A DNA stretch of 64,000 bases from Cordylochernes scorpioides. Lineage: Eukaryota; Arthropoda; Arachnida; Pseudoscorpiones; Chernetidae. Shown here piece after piece: positions 54,331 to 63,287 of the stretch. Within the stretch, counting starts at the first letter, position 1. Each line of letters opens with the position of its first letter. Position numbers and translations under genes: made by a program. The stretch covers positions 40,939,669-41,003,668 of the forward strand of contig CP092879.1 of assembly GCA_030710605.1 (NCBI GenBank), written 5' to 3'. The notes under the pieces were generated by a model. It saw nothing but the letters and a program-made list of their open reading frames with translations. It was not told the DNA's origin and ran no database searches.

Positions 54331-55347
54331 TTATAACGATAGTTTATTTCCAGAATATGTCATTTGAATAGGGAAGGGTATAAGCAGAGAGTAGGACAGC
54401 ACAAAACATAAGCTGGTGAAGAAAGACCTGAGATTGACTTCCATGTAGTAGCCCGCGGTGACAGCCAGTCTTGGTCTTGACACGTCGAACGTCGCAGCCA
54501 GGTACCTAGTTGAGATGTAGTGATCATTCAGTAGTATTTCAAAGAAATCTTGAGAAGCATTTGATAACATTTCACCAGAAAAAAAGATAAGAAACAATAA
54601 GAACAACACATAGCCTTCGATAACAAAAGATGCAATCTTGATATTCAAAGGAAAGTGTTTTGCATTTAGAATAAATAAAAAACCTATGAAATTACAAGAT
54701 ACGAAGATAAAGAATGGCACAGAAAATATTTCATCTATTTGCTTGATTATTGATTTGATTAACTTGGGATAAATTTTCAAAATTCCATTTAAATTTTGAT
54801 CAGTGTTGACTTGTCTAATATCTTCATTATATTTGTAAATTATTGATATAGTTCGTGCAAGAAGAAACAGGTAAACAAGTAGACATGAAAGACTAAAAAA
54901 TCCAAGAATAATGATAATTATATTCTTAAGATTTAAAAGTGAATATTTTTTAAAAATAAATATAAAAAGGCAATCTATCAGTAAAGTACCAATTAATAAG
55001 ATAGAAAAAAATATATAATAATATTTCTCAAAGAAGTATATATTCTTATGTTTTATAGAAAATAACGGATTTCTCAATATTGATTTGAAGACATCACTTT
55101 TAAGATGGCAAAATACAATAATGAAGACAGTTATCAATACTTGTATCATATTTAAAAACTTGAAACCAGGAGTGAAATCCGTAAAAGGCCAAGTAGCTGG
55201 TTCCTGTACAATAAAAAGGACAATACATGACCAGAAGTAGATGGATTGCCAAGTCTTAGATTGCTCCAGTTGAAAAGATTGAGTACCTTTGAGAATCACC
55301 AGAAGATACCATGGAAGAACGTCTTCTTCTCGTCCTGACGACATCAT
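54331..55347 (-). CDS. Gustatory-receptor-like 7TM protein, subgroup B (4)
   Basis: A 338-residue ORF starting MMSSGREEDVLPWYLLVILK. It shows the subgroup B pattern (QSKTWQSIYFWSC, ATWPFTDFTPGFKF). It is the only copy lacking residues in the loop after TM6: LLNDHYISTRYLAATFD, where its relatives have LLYDRTLIYPSTRY. Its TM6 end has FFSGEMLSNASQDFFEILLN. TM7 ends SYSLLIPFPIQ. The ORF is otherwise intact. A 55-bp minisatellite begins about 105 bp upstream of the start codon, leaving little room for a promoter between them. Confidence 0.84.
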   Translation of the reverse strand: MMSSGREEDVLPWYLLVILKGTQSFQLEQSKTWQSIYFWSCIVLFIVQEPATWPFTDFTPGFKFLNMIQVLITVFIIVFCHLKSDVFKSILRNPLFSIKHKNIYFFEKYYYIFFSILLIGTLLIDCLFIFIFKKYSLLNLKNIIIIILGFFSLSCLLVYLFLLARTISIIYKYNEDIRQVNTDQNLNGILKIYPKLIKSIIKQIDEIFSVPFFIFVSCNFIGFLFILNAKHFPLNIKIASFVIEGYVLFLLFLIFFSGEMLSNASQDFFEILLNDHYISTRYLAATFDVSRPRLAVTAGYYMEVNLRSFFTSLCFVLSYSLLIPFPIQMTYSGNKLSL

Positions 55348-55449
55348 TTTTCAAGCCCACTCTTTTGGTTGATTACCTCTTGTGTACAGTGTAAACAAAG
55401 AGTCAGTTGATCGACCCTTGTGATAGGATCGATTTAATATCCTATCTTT

Positions 55450-56105
55450 CCTCCTCCTTCAATGCCTTCCTCTACTGAGAGTGGGCCACATGGTCTCTCC
55501 ATATCTCCCTCCTTCAATGCCTTCCTCTACTGAGGGTGGGACACATGTTTTTTCTATATCTCCCTCCTTCAGTGCCTTCCTCTACTGAGGGTGGGCCACA
55601 TGGTCTCTCCATATCTATCTTCTTCAGTGCCTTCCTCTACTGAGGATGGGCCACATGGTCTCTCCATATTTATCTTCTTCAGTGACTTCCTCTACTGAGG
55701 GTGGGCCACATGGTCTCTCCATATCTAGCTCATTCAGTGCCTTCCTTTACTGAGGGCGGGCCACATGGTCTCTCCATATCTATCTTCTTCAGTGCCTTCC
55801 TCTACTGAGGGTGGGCCACATGGTCTCTCCATATCTAGCTCATTCAGTGCCTTCCTCTACTGAGGGTGGGCCACATGGTCTCTCCATATCTCCCACCTTC
55901 AATGCCTTCCTCTATTGAGGGTGGGTTCCATGGTCTCTCCATATCTACCTCCTTCAATGCCTTCCTCTATTGAGGGTGGGATCCATGGTCTCTCCATATC
56001 TACCTCCTTCAATGCCTTCCTATATTGAGGGTGGGCCACATGGTCTCTTCATATCTCTCTCCTTCAGTGCCTTCCTCTATTGAGGGTGGGATCCATGGTC
56101 TCTCT
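55450..56105. repeat. 55-bp minisatellite, about 12 copies
   Basis: The unit contains CCTTCCTCTACTGAGGGTGG, then GCCACATGGTCTCTCCATAT. The word AATGCC or AGTGCC recurs at 55461, 55516, 55571 and 55626, an exact 55-bp period. Copies differ at a few sites and fall into patches, which indicates unequal exchange. It lies upstream of the receptor at 54331-55347. Confidence 0.9.
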
Positions 56106-56109
56106 AAAC

Positions 56110-56430
56110 TTCCCGGTACTCCGCCATTCTATCTTTTTATCCCATTTTAATGAATTAATCATATCCCTATTTTTCACTAAAATTACTTTTATAAATACTA
56201 TTCTTTTTTAAACGTGATATTTAAAAAAACTTGTCAAAATTAAAGCGATATTTAAAAGTGATTAATTTACAAAGTTTTGTTATTTATTTTAAAATTTGAT
56301 TTTAAGATATTTTTATGTATTTTTACTTCACCTAAATGATAATTTCTATGATTACCTTATAAAACCTTGCACACGCAATGCATTCTGATTTCATGAAATT
56401 CTTAACTGCATAACTCATCATGATAAATAA
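56110..56430. other. Intergenic, nothing recognised
   Basis: AT-rich DNA between the minisatellite and a receptor relic. Confidence 0.4.
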
Positions 56431-56433
56431 AAT

Positions 56434-56645
56434 TTATAATATTTGTGGCGGTATAAGAGATGGAAAAGACATACAGAAGAACGATGAAATTAGAAACCAC
56501 AAATATGAAGAGAGGAAGAGAAAAAAATTGAATTGCTTGAAAAACGTCTTGAGTATGTTTGTGTAATTTTTCAAGAAATTTTCCAAGTTTGAAAAATCAT
56601 TGTTAATATAAAAATTCTCATTGATGTTCCACAAAATAGAAGTAT
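56434..56645 (-). pseudogene. Gustatory-receptor-like gene relic, subgroup B
   Basis: The minus strand reads WNINENFYINNDFSNLENFL, then KNYTNILKTFFKQFNFFLFL. This matches the region after TM4 to TM5 of the partial receptor at 63288 (DINENLEINNDDSNLETILK). The surrounding helices and the conserved carboxy block are missing. Confidence 0.7.
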
Positions 56646-56879
56646 TTTAAATTGATATATAATAACAGAATCCTTATTCTATATCAAAATAGAGGTTAAT
56701 TTCATTAAATAGCTTTAAATAATTCAGGGTATTGCCACGTGGAATATTAGGAAAGACAAACTTCAGGATAATACAGTAATTTATTTGGGGCAAGAACGAA
56801 CTATGAATGATAAACAAAAGATCTACTTATATAATTGCCTTATGATCATTATCATTATCTAATGATAATTATTACGACC

Positions 56880-56936
56880 TTCCGCTTACCGGGCAGATGC
56901 CATGACCACTAGGCTACCCTGGACATATTTTTCCGT
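56880..56936 (-). repeat. tRNA-derived SINE head, truncated
   Basis: The minus strand reads CCAGGGTAGCCTAGTGGTCA, then TGGCATCTGCCCGGTAAGCG and GAAGGTCG. This contains a Pol III A-box (TAGCCTAGTGG) and an anticodon-arm-like hairpin. The T arm, B-box and acceptor 3' strand are absent, so it is not a functional tRNA. Confidence 0.55.
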
Positions 56937-57149
56937 TCATAAGTTAAATATTAAAACTATATATTCAAATTATTCTACTTAGCTCACGAACAGCGCCCTC
57001 TATCAAGGTAAATACGTTTAAAATCGAAATCATTTCAAAATTTTATTAATAATAGTTCGCTTACTAATTAGAATACTTGATCTAAACCGAAATATTTATA
57101 GACGCTCGCCCGATTTGAAGATTTATATCGTAACTAATCTGACTGTAAA

Positions 57150-57271
57150 GTTTGGAGCGGGACGTTTCACAAGAGTGACATCCAAGGCGCCAATTTATAA
57201 TTGTAACGAATAGTGTTTGAATAAAACATTTAATCGGGTAAACCCGGGCGTTGCCCGGGTCATTCGTCTAG
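57150..57271 (+). mobile_element. Helitron 3' end, second subtype
   Basis: AACCCGGGCGTTGCCCGGGT forms a perfect hairpin and is followed by CATTCGTCTAG, ending at 57271 before T. The hairpin loop and the text before CTAG differ from those of the other Helitrons. The preceding 57155-57195 segment resembles 13354-13400. The 5' end was not found. Confidence 0.6.
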
Positions 57272-57592
57272 TAAGCAATAAGGGTAGTTTACAGAGTAGC
57301 AAAATATAAACATAAAAAATGAAACTGTTGATAAAATAATAAATACTTTGCTACAATATATTTATACAGATTATATATATAAATATATCCCCATCCTGTT
57401 TATTTCACATTTGTAATTTTAGTAGTGACCTATATGCTCTTAAGGAATGTTATTGGACTTGTTAATTCCCTATTTTGTATTTTTAGATATCCATTCTTCT
57501 AAAAATAGCCCTTTTCCCTTTTAAAATACAAATCTCAATGAAATATTTCTTGAAGTCCTTTCATGCTGGGTGGCATTCCATGACTTGCATAT

Positions 57593-57938
57593 TGTTGCAC
57601 TGGGCTGCGGTTTGGCAGATTCTTCAGTCTTGAGTCTCTCCTCAGACGTGTCTTGCATCTTTCCAGAACGTGTCTCAACCATCTTACAAGGTTAAACCAG
57701 TCAATAATAAGACAACTATAAATTTAGGTAGCACCTAGAATCTCTCTTTATTTATCACATCAAAGTTAAAGCATGTGGGGTATTTAGTGTATCAAAACAC
57801 AAATGTTTTATAGTACATAATATTTTATAGTAATAATCTGTTTATAAAAATAAATAAATGTATAATTTAAATTTTAAATATATTAAAAATAATATTATAA
57901 ATAATTTTAAAAATACGCGCATCAATCATGATGCAACA
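57593..57938 (-). repeat. Solo LTR of the inner gypsy family
   Basis: The reverse complement of the 348-bp LTR at 52413-52760, with the same TGTTGC...GCAACA ends and only scattered differences. It is flanked by ATAT on both sides (57589-57592 and 57939-57942). It was left by LTR-LTR recombination of a full element. It includes the gag start codon. Confidence 0.9.
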
Positions 57939-58110
57939 ATATACTGTTACCTTAATTTTGCTAATTACAAGTTTCATATTGATAATTGTTAGTGTTTTTT
58001 TTTATTCTTGTGTTTAGATCGCGTCCAGTTTCACCTATATATTGCTACATTTCATGCAGTTTACTTCATATATATATTATGATGCATTAGAGTGCCATCT
58101 GTTATGAAAA

Positions 58111-58244
58111 TTCGAAACTATTATAGAAGCGTATCATTATAAAAATAAACAATTTCTACTGCCATTAATTTTTCCATTGCAGTAATGGCAGTAGAAATTG
58201 TTTAATTTGTAAAAGAATCATACGCGTCTATGATAGTTTCGAAC
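58111..58244. repeat. Hairpin MITE
   Basis: The arms GTTTAATTTCTACTGCC-type are near-perfect inverted copies. The left arm has TTCGAAACTATTATAGAAGC and AACAATTTCTACTGCCATTA. The right arm has TAATGGCAGTAGAAATTGTT and ATGATAGTTTCGAA. The loop is about 14 nt. No coding capacity. Confidence 0.7.
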
Positions 58245-58249
58245 TTAAT

Positions 58250-58680
58250 ATATATATCATGATATATAATTTGTATTTTATTATAGAGATAAGTCTTCTT
58301 TTTATAAATTCTTTGTCAATTCTCCTGTACTACACCATCTTGATTGGCCAAGGGCCTGTAATGTAGAGTGGGTTGGACTTTCTTTATTTATCAAGAAAAT
58401 TATATAATGAAATATTTGCATATATATAAAGGTATCCAGACCATTTTTATAATATATTTTATTTGGTATTAATAATAAATAGTCATTTAAAAAGGGATCT
58501 ATTTAAAGGTTATTTAAGTTTTCATTGACAAGTACGCCAAATTTTACAATAATAACTAATCTATAGCGGTATAGAGTTATAAGATAAATTTATAAAAAGT
58601 AGCTGTGAACAAAAGAGAGAGAAAATATAAATAAAATATTATAAATAGTATAAATTATTGAAGTAAAAAAATACATATGT
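58250..58680. other. Intergenic, mostly unassigned
   Basis: It contains the phrase shared with about 38889 (GTACGCCAAATTTTACAATA). No gene is recognised. Confidence 0.35.
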
Positions 58681-58689
58681 GTAATATTG

Positions 58690-59095
58690 TTGCAAATGTT
58701 CCTGTCGAGGTATGGATAAACTGGCAGTCGTGTATGTGAGGTGAGTGTTGATGTTTTTCCCACACGCGGACAACAAGAAGCAGAAGCAGGGCTAGATGTT
58801 AGCACAGAGAGTGATCGGGGATAGTCCACGGGACAGAGGTAGAGGCCATGACACAATTCGGATGCCTATCACCGAGACATGGAGAGAGAGACCGAGAGAG
58901 ACAGAAGCGGTCTGCCGATGTAAACACTGTAGAACATACTGCTGCTGACCCCCTGCTCAAACCTGTCTTATTTACAGGGGTCGTCTATAAAAAGTACCTA
59001 TAGGGGGCCTCCATATGGGCTGGGCGTTGCCTTTTCCCTCCCCTCTGGCCCGCAGCTGACCGCTCTTTGGATCTTTATTTTGACGTCACCATTTT
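58690..59095. other. GC-rich island of unknown nature
   Basis: This stretch is sharply richer in GC than the flanks. It has GA-rich runs (GAGACATGGAGAGAGAGACC) and a TATA-like GTCTATAAAAAGTACC near 58983. No open frame resembles a protein. It could be an LTR of an unrecognised family or a host regulatory region. Confidence 0.35.
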
Positions 59096-59640
59096 CAGTT
59101 TAAATACAAATAGGGGTGTACAGGTTATATTTAAAAAGATGTAGCATATATACACAATACGGGGGTGGTAGTAAATAGAAACAGTGTACATTTTAATAGA
59201 AGGGTAGGATCTTATAAAGTATCGGCTCTAACTAATTGGAAGATATGTGAAATATACTAAAAGTGTCATTATTATACAGTTTAAAATATACTATATATGT
59301 GTGTGTGAATATTTAAAGAATACTCTTAGAAAACTGGATTTTGGTAGAAAATCTTAACAGGATTAAAATTTAAAAATCTAAAAACATGTATACAATAGTA
59401 CTTATTTTAAAATTTCAAATTCTACAATAATAGGTAAGTTTTCAATATATCTAGATTTAATCTGCTTTTTAGACAGTTAATTTTTAAAAACAAAATGGCG
59501 AAATAGGTATAAAAATGGTAAAATACATATAATTTGAAGTTAAGGTTGAGTTAAACTATATTTTAGATAAAATATTTTGAAATAAAATTATTAATAAATA
59601 GAATCATATATCATGAAGATAGAGGTTGCCTAGCCGGCAT
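59096..59640. other. Intergenic, nothing recognised
   Basis: AT-rich DNA with no gene or repeat recognised. Confidence 0.4.
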
Positions 59641-59649
59641 TCATATTTC

Positions 59650-59828
59650 TTTAAAAAAATAGACACTTCGACCAGTTAAAGTTTTATTTTCTCAACGTTT
59701 CAACAAAAATATTTTGCCTTTGTCAGGAGAAATAAATAAAAATAAAGCATTTGCAAGGCATTAAAAATTGTTCTCTAAAATGTTGAAAAAATAAAACTTT
59801 AACTGGCCGAAGTCTTTTTTCTAAAGAA
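59650..59828. repeat. Palindrome with a Penelope-type hammerhead-like motif
   Basis: The arms (59650-59700 and 59782-59828) include CCAGTTAAAGTTTTATTTTC and ATAAAACTTTAACTGG. On the minus strand, 59691-59727 reads CCTGACAAAGGC, then an A/T-rich loop, then GTTGAAACGTTGAGAA. This is close to the canonical CTGANGA...GAAAC.GUH layout, with one core change (G to A). Confidence 0.6.
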
Positions 59829-60090
59829 TCATATATATTTTATTTTCAATCTATAGTATTATTTTATAAAACAATAATATATAATTAAATAGTTTAGTGT
59901 TAAAAAACAACATTATTATTAAAGCAATTATGCATATGCAATAACAGCGCAGTGAGAAAGAGATAAATATATTCAGATATCTTTAATAAAAAAATAGTAG
60001 AGATTAATTATTTTATAATTAAAATTTTATTTACATCTAAAATGTATGTGGCTAATATTATATATAACACTTTAATAAATAAAACCTCTA

Positions 60091-60300
60091 GAAGAGATAT
60101 GTAGAAAAAAGACACACTACATATGCATTAAGATTTATTAGATAATAAAAAAGCATATATTGGATTGAATAAAAGATATATTTGGCAAAATATCGAAGAA
60201 GAGATATGTGGAAAAAAGGCACACTAGATATGCATTAACATTTATTAGATAATAAAAAGGCATATATTGGATTGAATAAAAGATTTATTTGCCAATATTT
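60091..60300. repeat. 107-bp direct repeat
   Basis: The phrase GAAGAGATATGT starts at 60091 and 60198. The following 100 bp are nearly the same in both (CATATATTGGATTGAATAAA). The second unit runs into the palindrome at 60255. Confidence 0.75.
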
Positions 60301-60447
60301 CTGTTGGCTGAACACCAACCTTTATCGAAGCATTACATTTTTGTATACACTGTGTATACAAAAACGTAAAGCCTCGATAAAGATTGGTGTTCAGCCAACC
60401 GAAATATTGGCAAATAAATCTTTTATTCAATCCAATATATGCCTTTT
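60255..60447. repeat. Near-perfect 190-bp palindrome
   Basis: The arms of about 95 nt are centred near 60351 (GTATACACTGTGTATAC). The left arm contains ATTTGCCAATATTTCTGTTG and the right arm contains CAACCGAAATATTGGCAAAT. The outward-facing CCGAAATATTGGCAAATAAA resembles a Penelope terminal core. Almost equal ORFs (61 codons) on both strands are a by-product of the symmetry. Confidence 0.75.
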
Positions 60448-60587
60448 TATTATATAATGATTTAAGTATGGATTGGTCTATTTTTTAAACAAAATTAATA
60501 TTTATATCGTCTGAGTTGAAATTTCTCAAAGTTGAAAAGAGTTTCTAAAGGATCTATGTGTTATAAATATGCAGATTTTTGTTTCCT

Positions 60588-61592
60588 TTAAAATGATACA
60601 TCAGTAGGAAAAGGAACAAGCAGGGAATAGGATAGCCCGAAGCATAAGATAGTAAAGAAAGACTTGAGGTTGAGGTCCATGTAGTAGCCTGCGGTGACAG
60701 CCAGTCTTGGTCTAACCACATCAATAGTCAATGCCAGGTACCTTATCGAAGGACAAATCAGAGTCTGGTCGTACAAGAGGCTTTCTAGAAACTGTTGGGA
60801 TGTCTTAGATATCATCTCACCCAACAGAAAGATAATAAACATCACGATTAAAATACTTGTTTCAAGTGTGTATAGAAATACCTGTAAATAAAATGGATAA
60901 TTTCTCATATTTATAATATATAAAAAGGAATAGAAATTTGTCAAAATGAATAGAAACATTGGGATAGAGAAAATAGCATCGATTGGTTTTATTATATCTT
61001 TTCTTATTCGAAGATATTTTCTAAGGATTGTATCAAGGCTTTTGTTTTTGTTGTATGATAGAATTTGATTGTTAAGATCCATGAGTATGGATATGGTTCG
61101 AGTGAGAAGAAATAAGTAAACCTGAATGCCTGAACATCCAAAGATATATAAGATTGTTGTAGCTATGTTATTAAAATTTGCAAAAGGATGAGAATGCCAT
61201 AAAGAAAATATATTAAGAAAATTGACTATAACATTTCCAATTAATAAAGCATTAAATAGAAAGTAATAATATTTTTCCCAAAAATATTTATGAAGAATAT
61301 TTTTACAAAATAATGGATTTCTTAAAATGTTTTTTAGTATATTAGTCTTAGAGCGGCAAACAAGTATAAAAATGAGAAGAAGAAAAACCTTTAGGAGTTC
61401 TGTGATCTTGACACCAAAGCTGTAATCCACGAAGATCCAGGTGAGAGGTTCCTTGACAAAGAAGAAAATAAACCAAGACCAAAAGTAGATAGAGCGCAAA
61501 GTCTTAGAATTTCCAAAAGAGAAACATTGGGTTCCTGTGACCATAAGTCTAAGATACCATGGGATATGACTTTCTTCTAGGTTGAAAGACAT
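60588..61592 (-). CDS. Gustatory-receptor-like 7TM protein, subgroup A (5)
   Basis: A 334-residue intact ORF starting MSFNLEESHIPWYLRLM, sister to the copy at 40648 (shared GEMISKTS after TM6). The segment after TM1 is EPLTWIFVDYSFGVKITELL. The pre-linker region reads PSIRYLALTIDVVRPRLAV, with Ile where nearly all others have Thr. TM7 is CFGLSYSLLVPFPTD. The four-codon upstream ORF (61599-61610) fixes the start. The conserved upstream motif is degraded here. Confidence 0.86.
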   Translation of the reverse strand: MSFNLEESHIPWYLRLMVTGTQCFSFGNSKTLRSIYFWSWFIFFFVKEPLTWIFVDYSFGVKITELLKVFLLLIFILVCRSKTNILKNILRNPLFCKNILHKYFWEKYYYFLFNALLIGNVIVNFLNIFSLWHSHPFANFNNIATTILYIFGCSGIQVYLFLLTRTISILMDLNNQILSYNKNKSLDTILRKYLRIRKDIIKPIDAIFSIPMFLFILTNFYSFLYIINMRNYPFYLQVFLYTLETSILIVMFIIFLLGEMISKTSQQFLESLLYDQTLICPSIRYLALTIDVVRPRLAVTAGYYMDLNLKSFFTILCFGLSYSLLVPFPTDVSF

Positions 61593-62265
61593 TTCTGACT
61601 ATGCAAACATAATTGAATGCGTCATGGAATCAATATAAACACATTCAGTTCTGTTTACCATCGTAATGATGCCTGTGTTTGGGAGTAATTGAACGTTTTG
61701 AAAAGAAGAATAACCTTAATATTCTATATTGATTATCTTCTGGCCTTCACTTCTAATTCCATGAAAATAAACATTGGTAGTCAATATTAAGGTTGAATCC
61801 TGGAGACACATATTTATATACATATTTATATGGATGATAAATGATACATAAATATAATACTAAAAAAACGTATGTTACTAATACGTAAAATCGTATTAGT
61901 CTACTAATAATTTGTAAATAATATTATCGTATTTCATATAACTAATGAATATTATACCCTTCAAATATATATTTGTGTTTTGAAATATTTAAAAGTATAT
62001 TATTTTATGATATCAAGTATTCAATAAATATATAAATTATCATTAGTGAGGAGATGATGGTTCGAAAATATTTATTTGAAAATATGTATATATATATTAT
62101 CATATTTTTTAAATATCAAATGTCTTTTATAAATTTCAAGGGAAAAGTAGATTGGTTGACTATTTCTATCTGATTCCTTTTCGCAAATTTTCACCAATTT
62201 CCCAAAGATTCACAAGAATTAAAATGAGCAATATACACAATAAAGCCTGTTTTGAATAGAATGTA
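61593..62265. other. Intergenic, AT-rich
   Basis: No gene is recognised apart from the short upstream ORF of the receptor at 60588. Confidence 0.4.
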
Positions 62266-62269
62266 TATT

Positions 62270-62826
62270 CTGACTATGCTCTCTCATATTTTAACAATCC
62301 GAAGCGCAAGAAATCAAGGGTAATCCCAAGGAAGCCGACAACTTCGAACACCAAACCCAATATCCACGGCAAGAAGGTTTTCCTGTGCATCTGGTGAGAT
62401 CAGCATGGCATGCATTATTAAGAACTTCTGAAAAATATAAAAAATACTTTTCATCGCTATCAACAACAATTAACGCAGTTACGCCGAGAAATCGCAGTGA
62501 AATGACCAGGATGTACACAACAACAAAGCAAGATGCAAGTTGATACTGCTTCATTACAACGCAAGACTGCATGTCGCACAATCGGTAAAAGACACCCTGG
62601 AATACTTCAAATGGGAAGTCTTACCCCATTCTTCATACTCTCCAGACATCGCCCCATCGGAATATCACTTCTTCCGGTCAATGGCACATGGACTGGCTGA
62701 CCAGAGCTTACAGAATCGTAAAGAACTTGAAACCAAAACATTTTTGTGGTGGTATCCATAAACTACCCAAATTATGGGAGAATGTTGTATTTAACAATGG
62801 AAATTATTTTATTAAACGTCTAGTAT
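62270..62826 (+). pseudogene. mariner transposase, carboxy half
   Basis: Frames stitched by eye read FNNPKRKKSRVIPRKPTTSN, then PNIHGKKVFLCIW. At 62540-62760 they read LLHYNARLHVAQSVKDTLEY and LPHSSYSPDIAPSEYHFFRS, and at the end LPKLWENVVFNNGNYFIKRL before TAA at 62824-62826. The D of HDNARPH is replaced by Y, and the D34D-region D (SPDIAPSEY) carries E at the last position. Several stops and a frameshift near 62755 kill it. The amino half is missing. Confidence 0.82.
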
Positions 62827-62829
62827 AAT

Positions 62830-63287
62830 TTTGTTTCAATTTCATTAGATTTTCTAACCGAGAAAAAAAAACGCGTAAGTCATACTTGTGCCCTTAATAA
62901 CTGGATGTAGCTAAATGTTTTCTGCCATCTCAAGAAAAAAAAAAGAACATTTAAATTTTTTATAAATTAGGCGATATTTTTCTTGAATTATTGAAGGAAG
63001 CTAATAAGAGTTAAGTTTCTGATTTTTTCCTTTGTTAACGTCATACAGGCTCTACTTTGAAAACCCATTAAAAAAGGGTGGGGGATATTTATCAAACCAT
63101 TAGATTTCAGGATATGGATTATAAGCCCAAATATGGGTAAACAGGCAAAAGAAAAAGGCTTTAAATAAATAAAATAAAGAGTTCAGGGGGATATTATATG
63201 AAAATATCATTTAATTTAAAGCAATGATATATAATTTACCAGTAGGTTTGGTAACTTAATTGACATAGTGTGAAGGTGTTTAAGAAT
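62830..63287. other. Intergenic, nothing recognised
   Basis: It holds the 3' flank of the mariner relic (possible terminal repeat around 62860-62910) and AT-rich DNA up to the last receptor. Confidence 0.4.

Noticed and set aside
56880-56936. Functional tRNA gene
   Set aside because: Only the 5' half with A-box and anticodon-like arm is present. No T arm or acceptor closure is seen.
60245-60457. Pair of near-identical 61-codon ORFs on opposite strands
   Set aside because: They result from the near-perfect palindrome, not from coding sequence.
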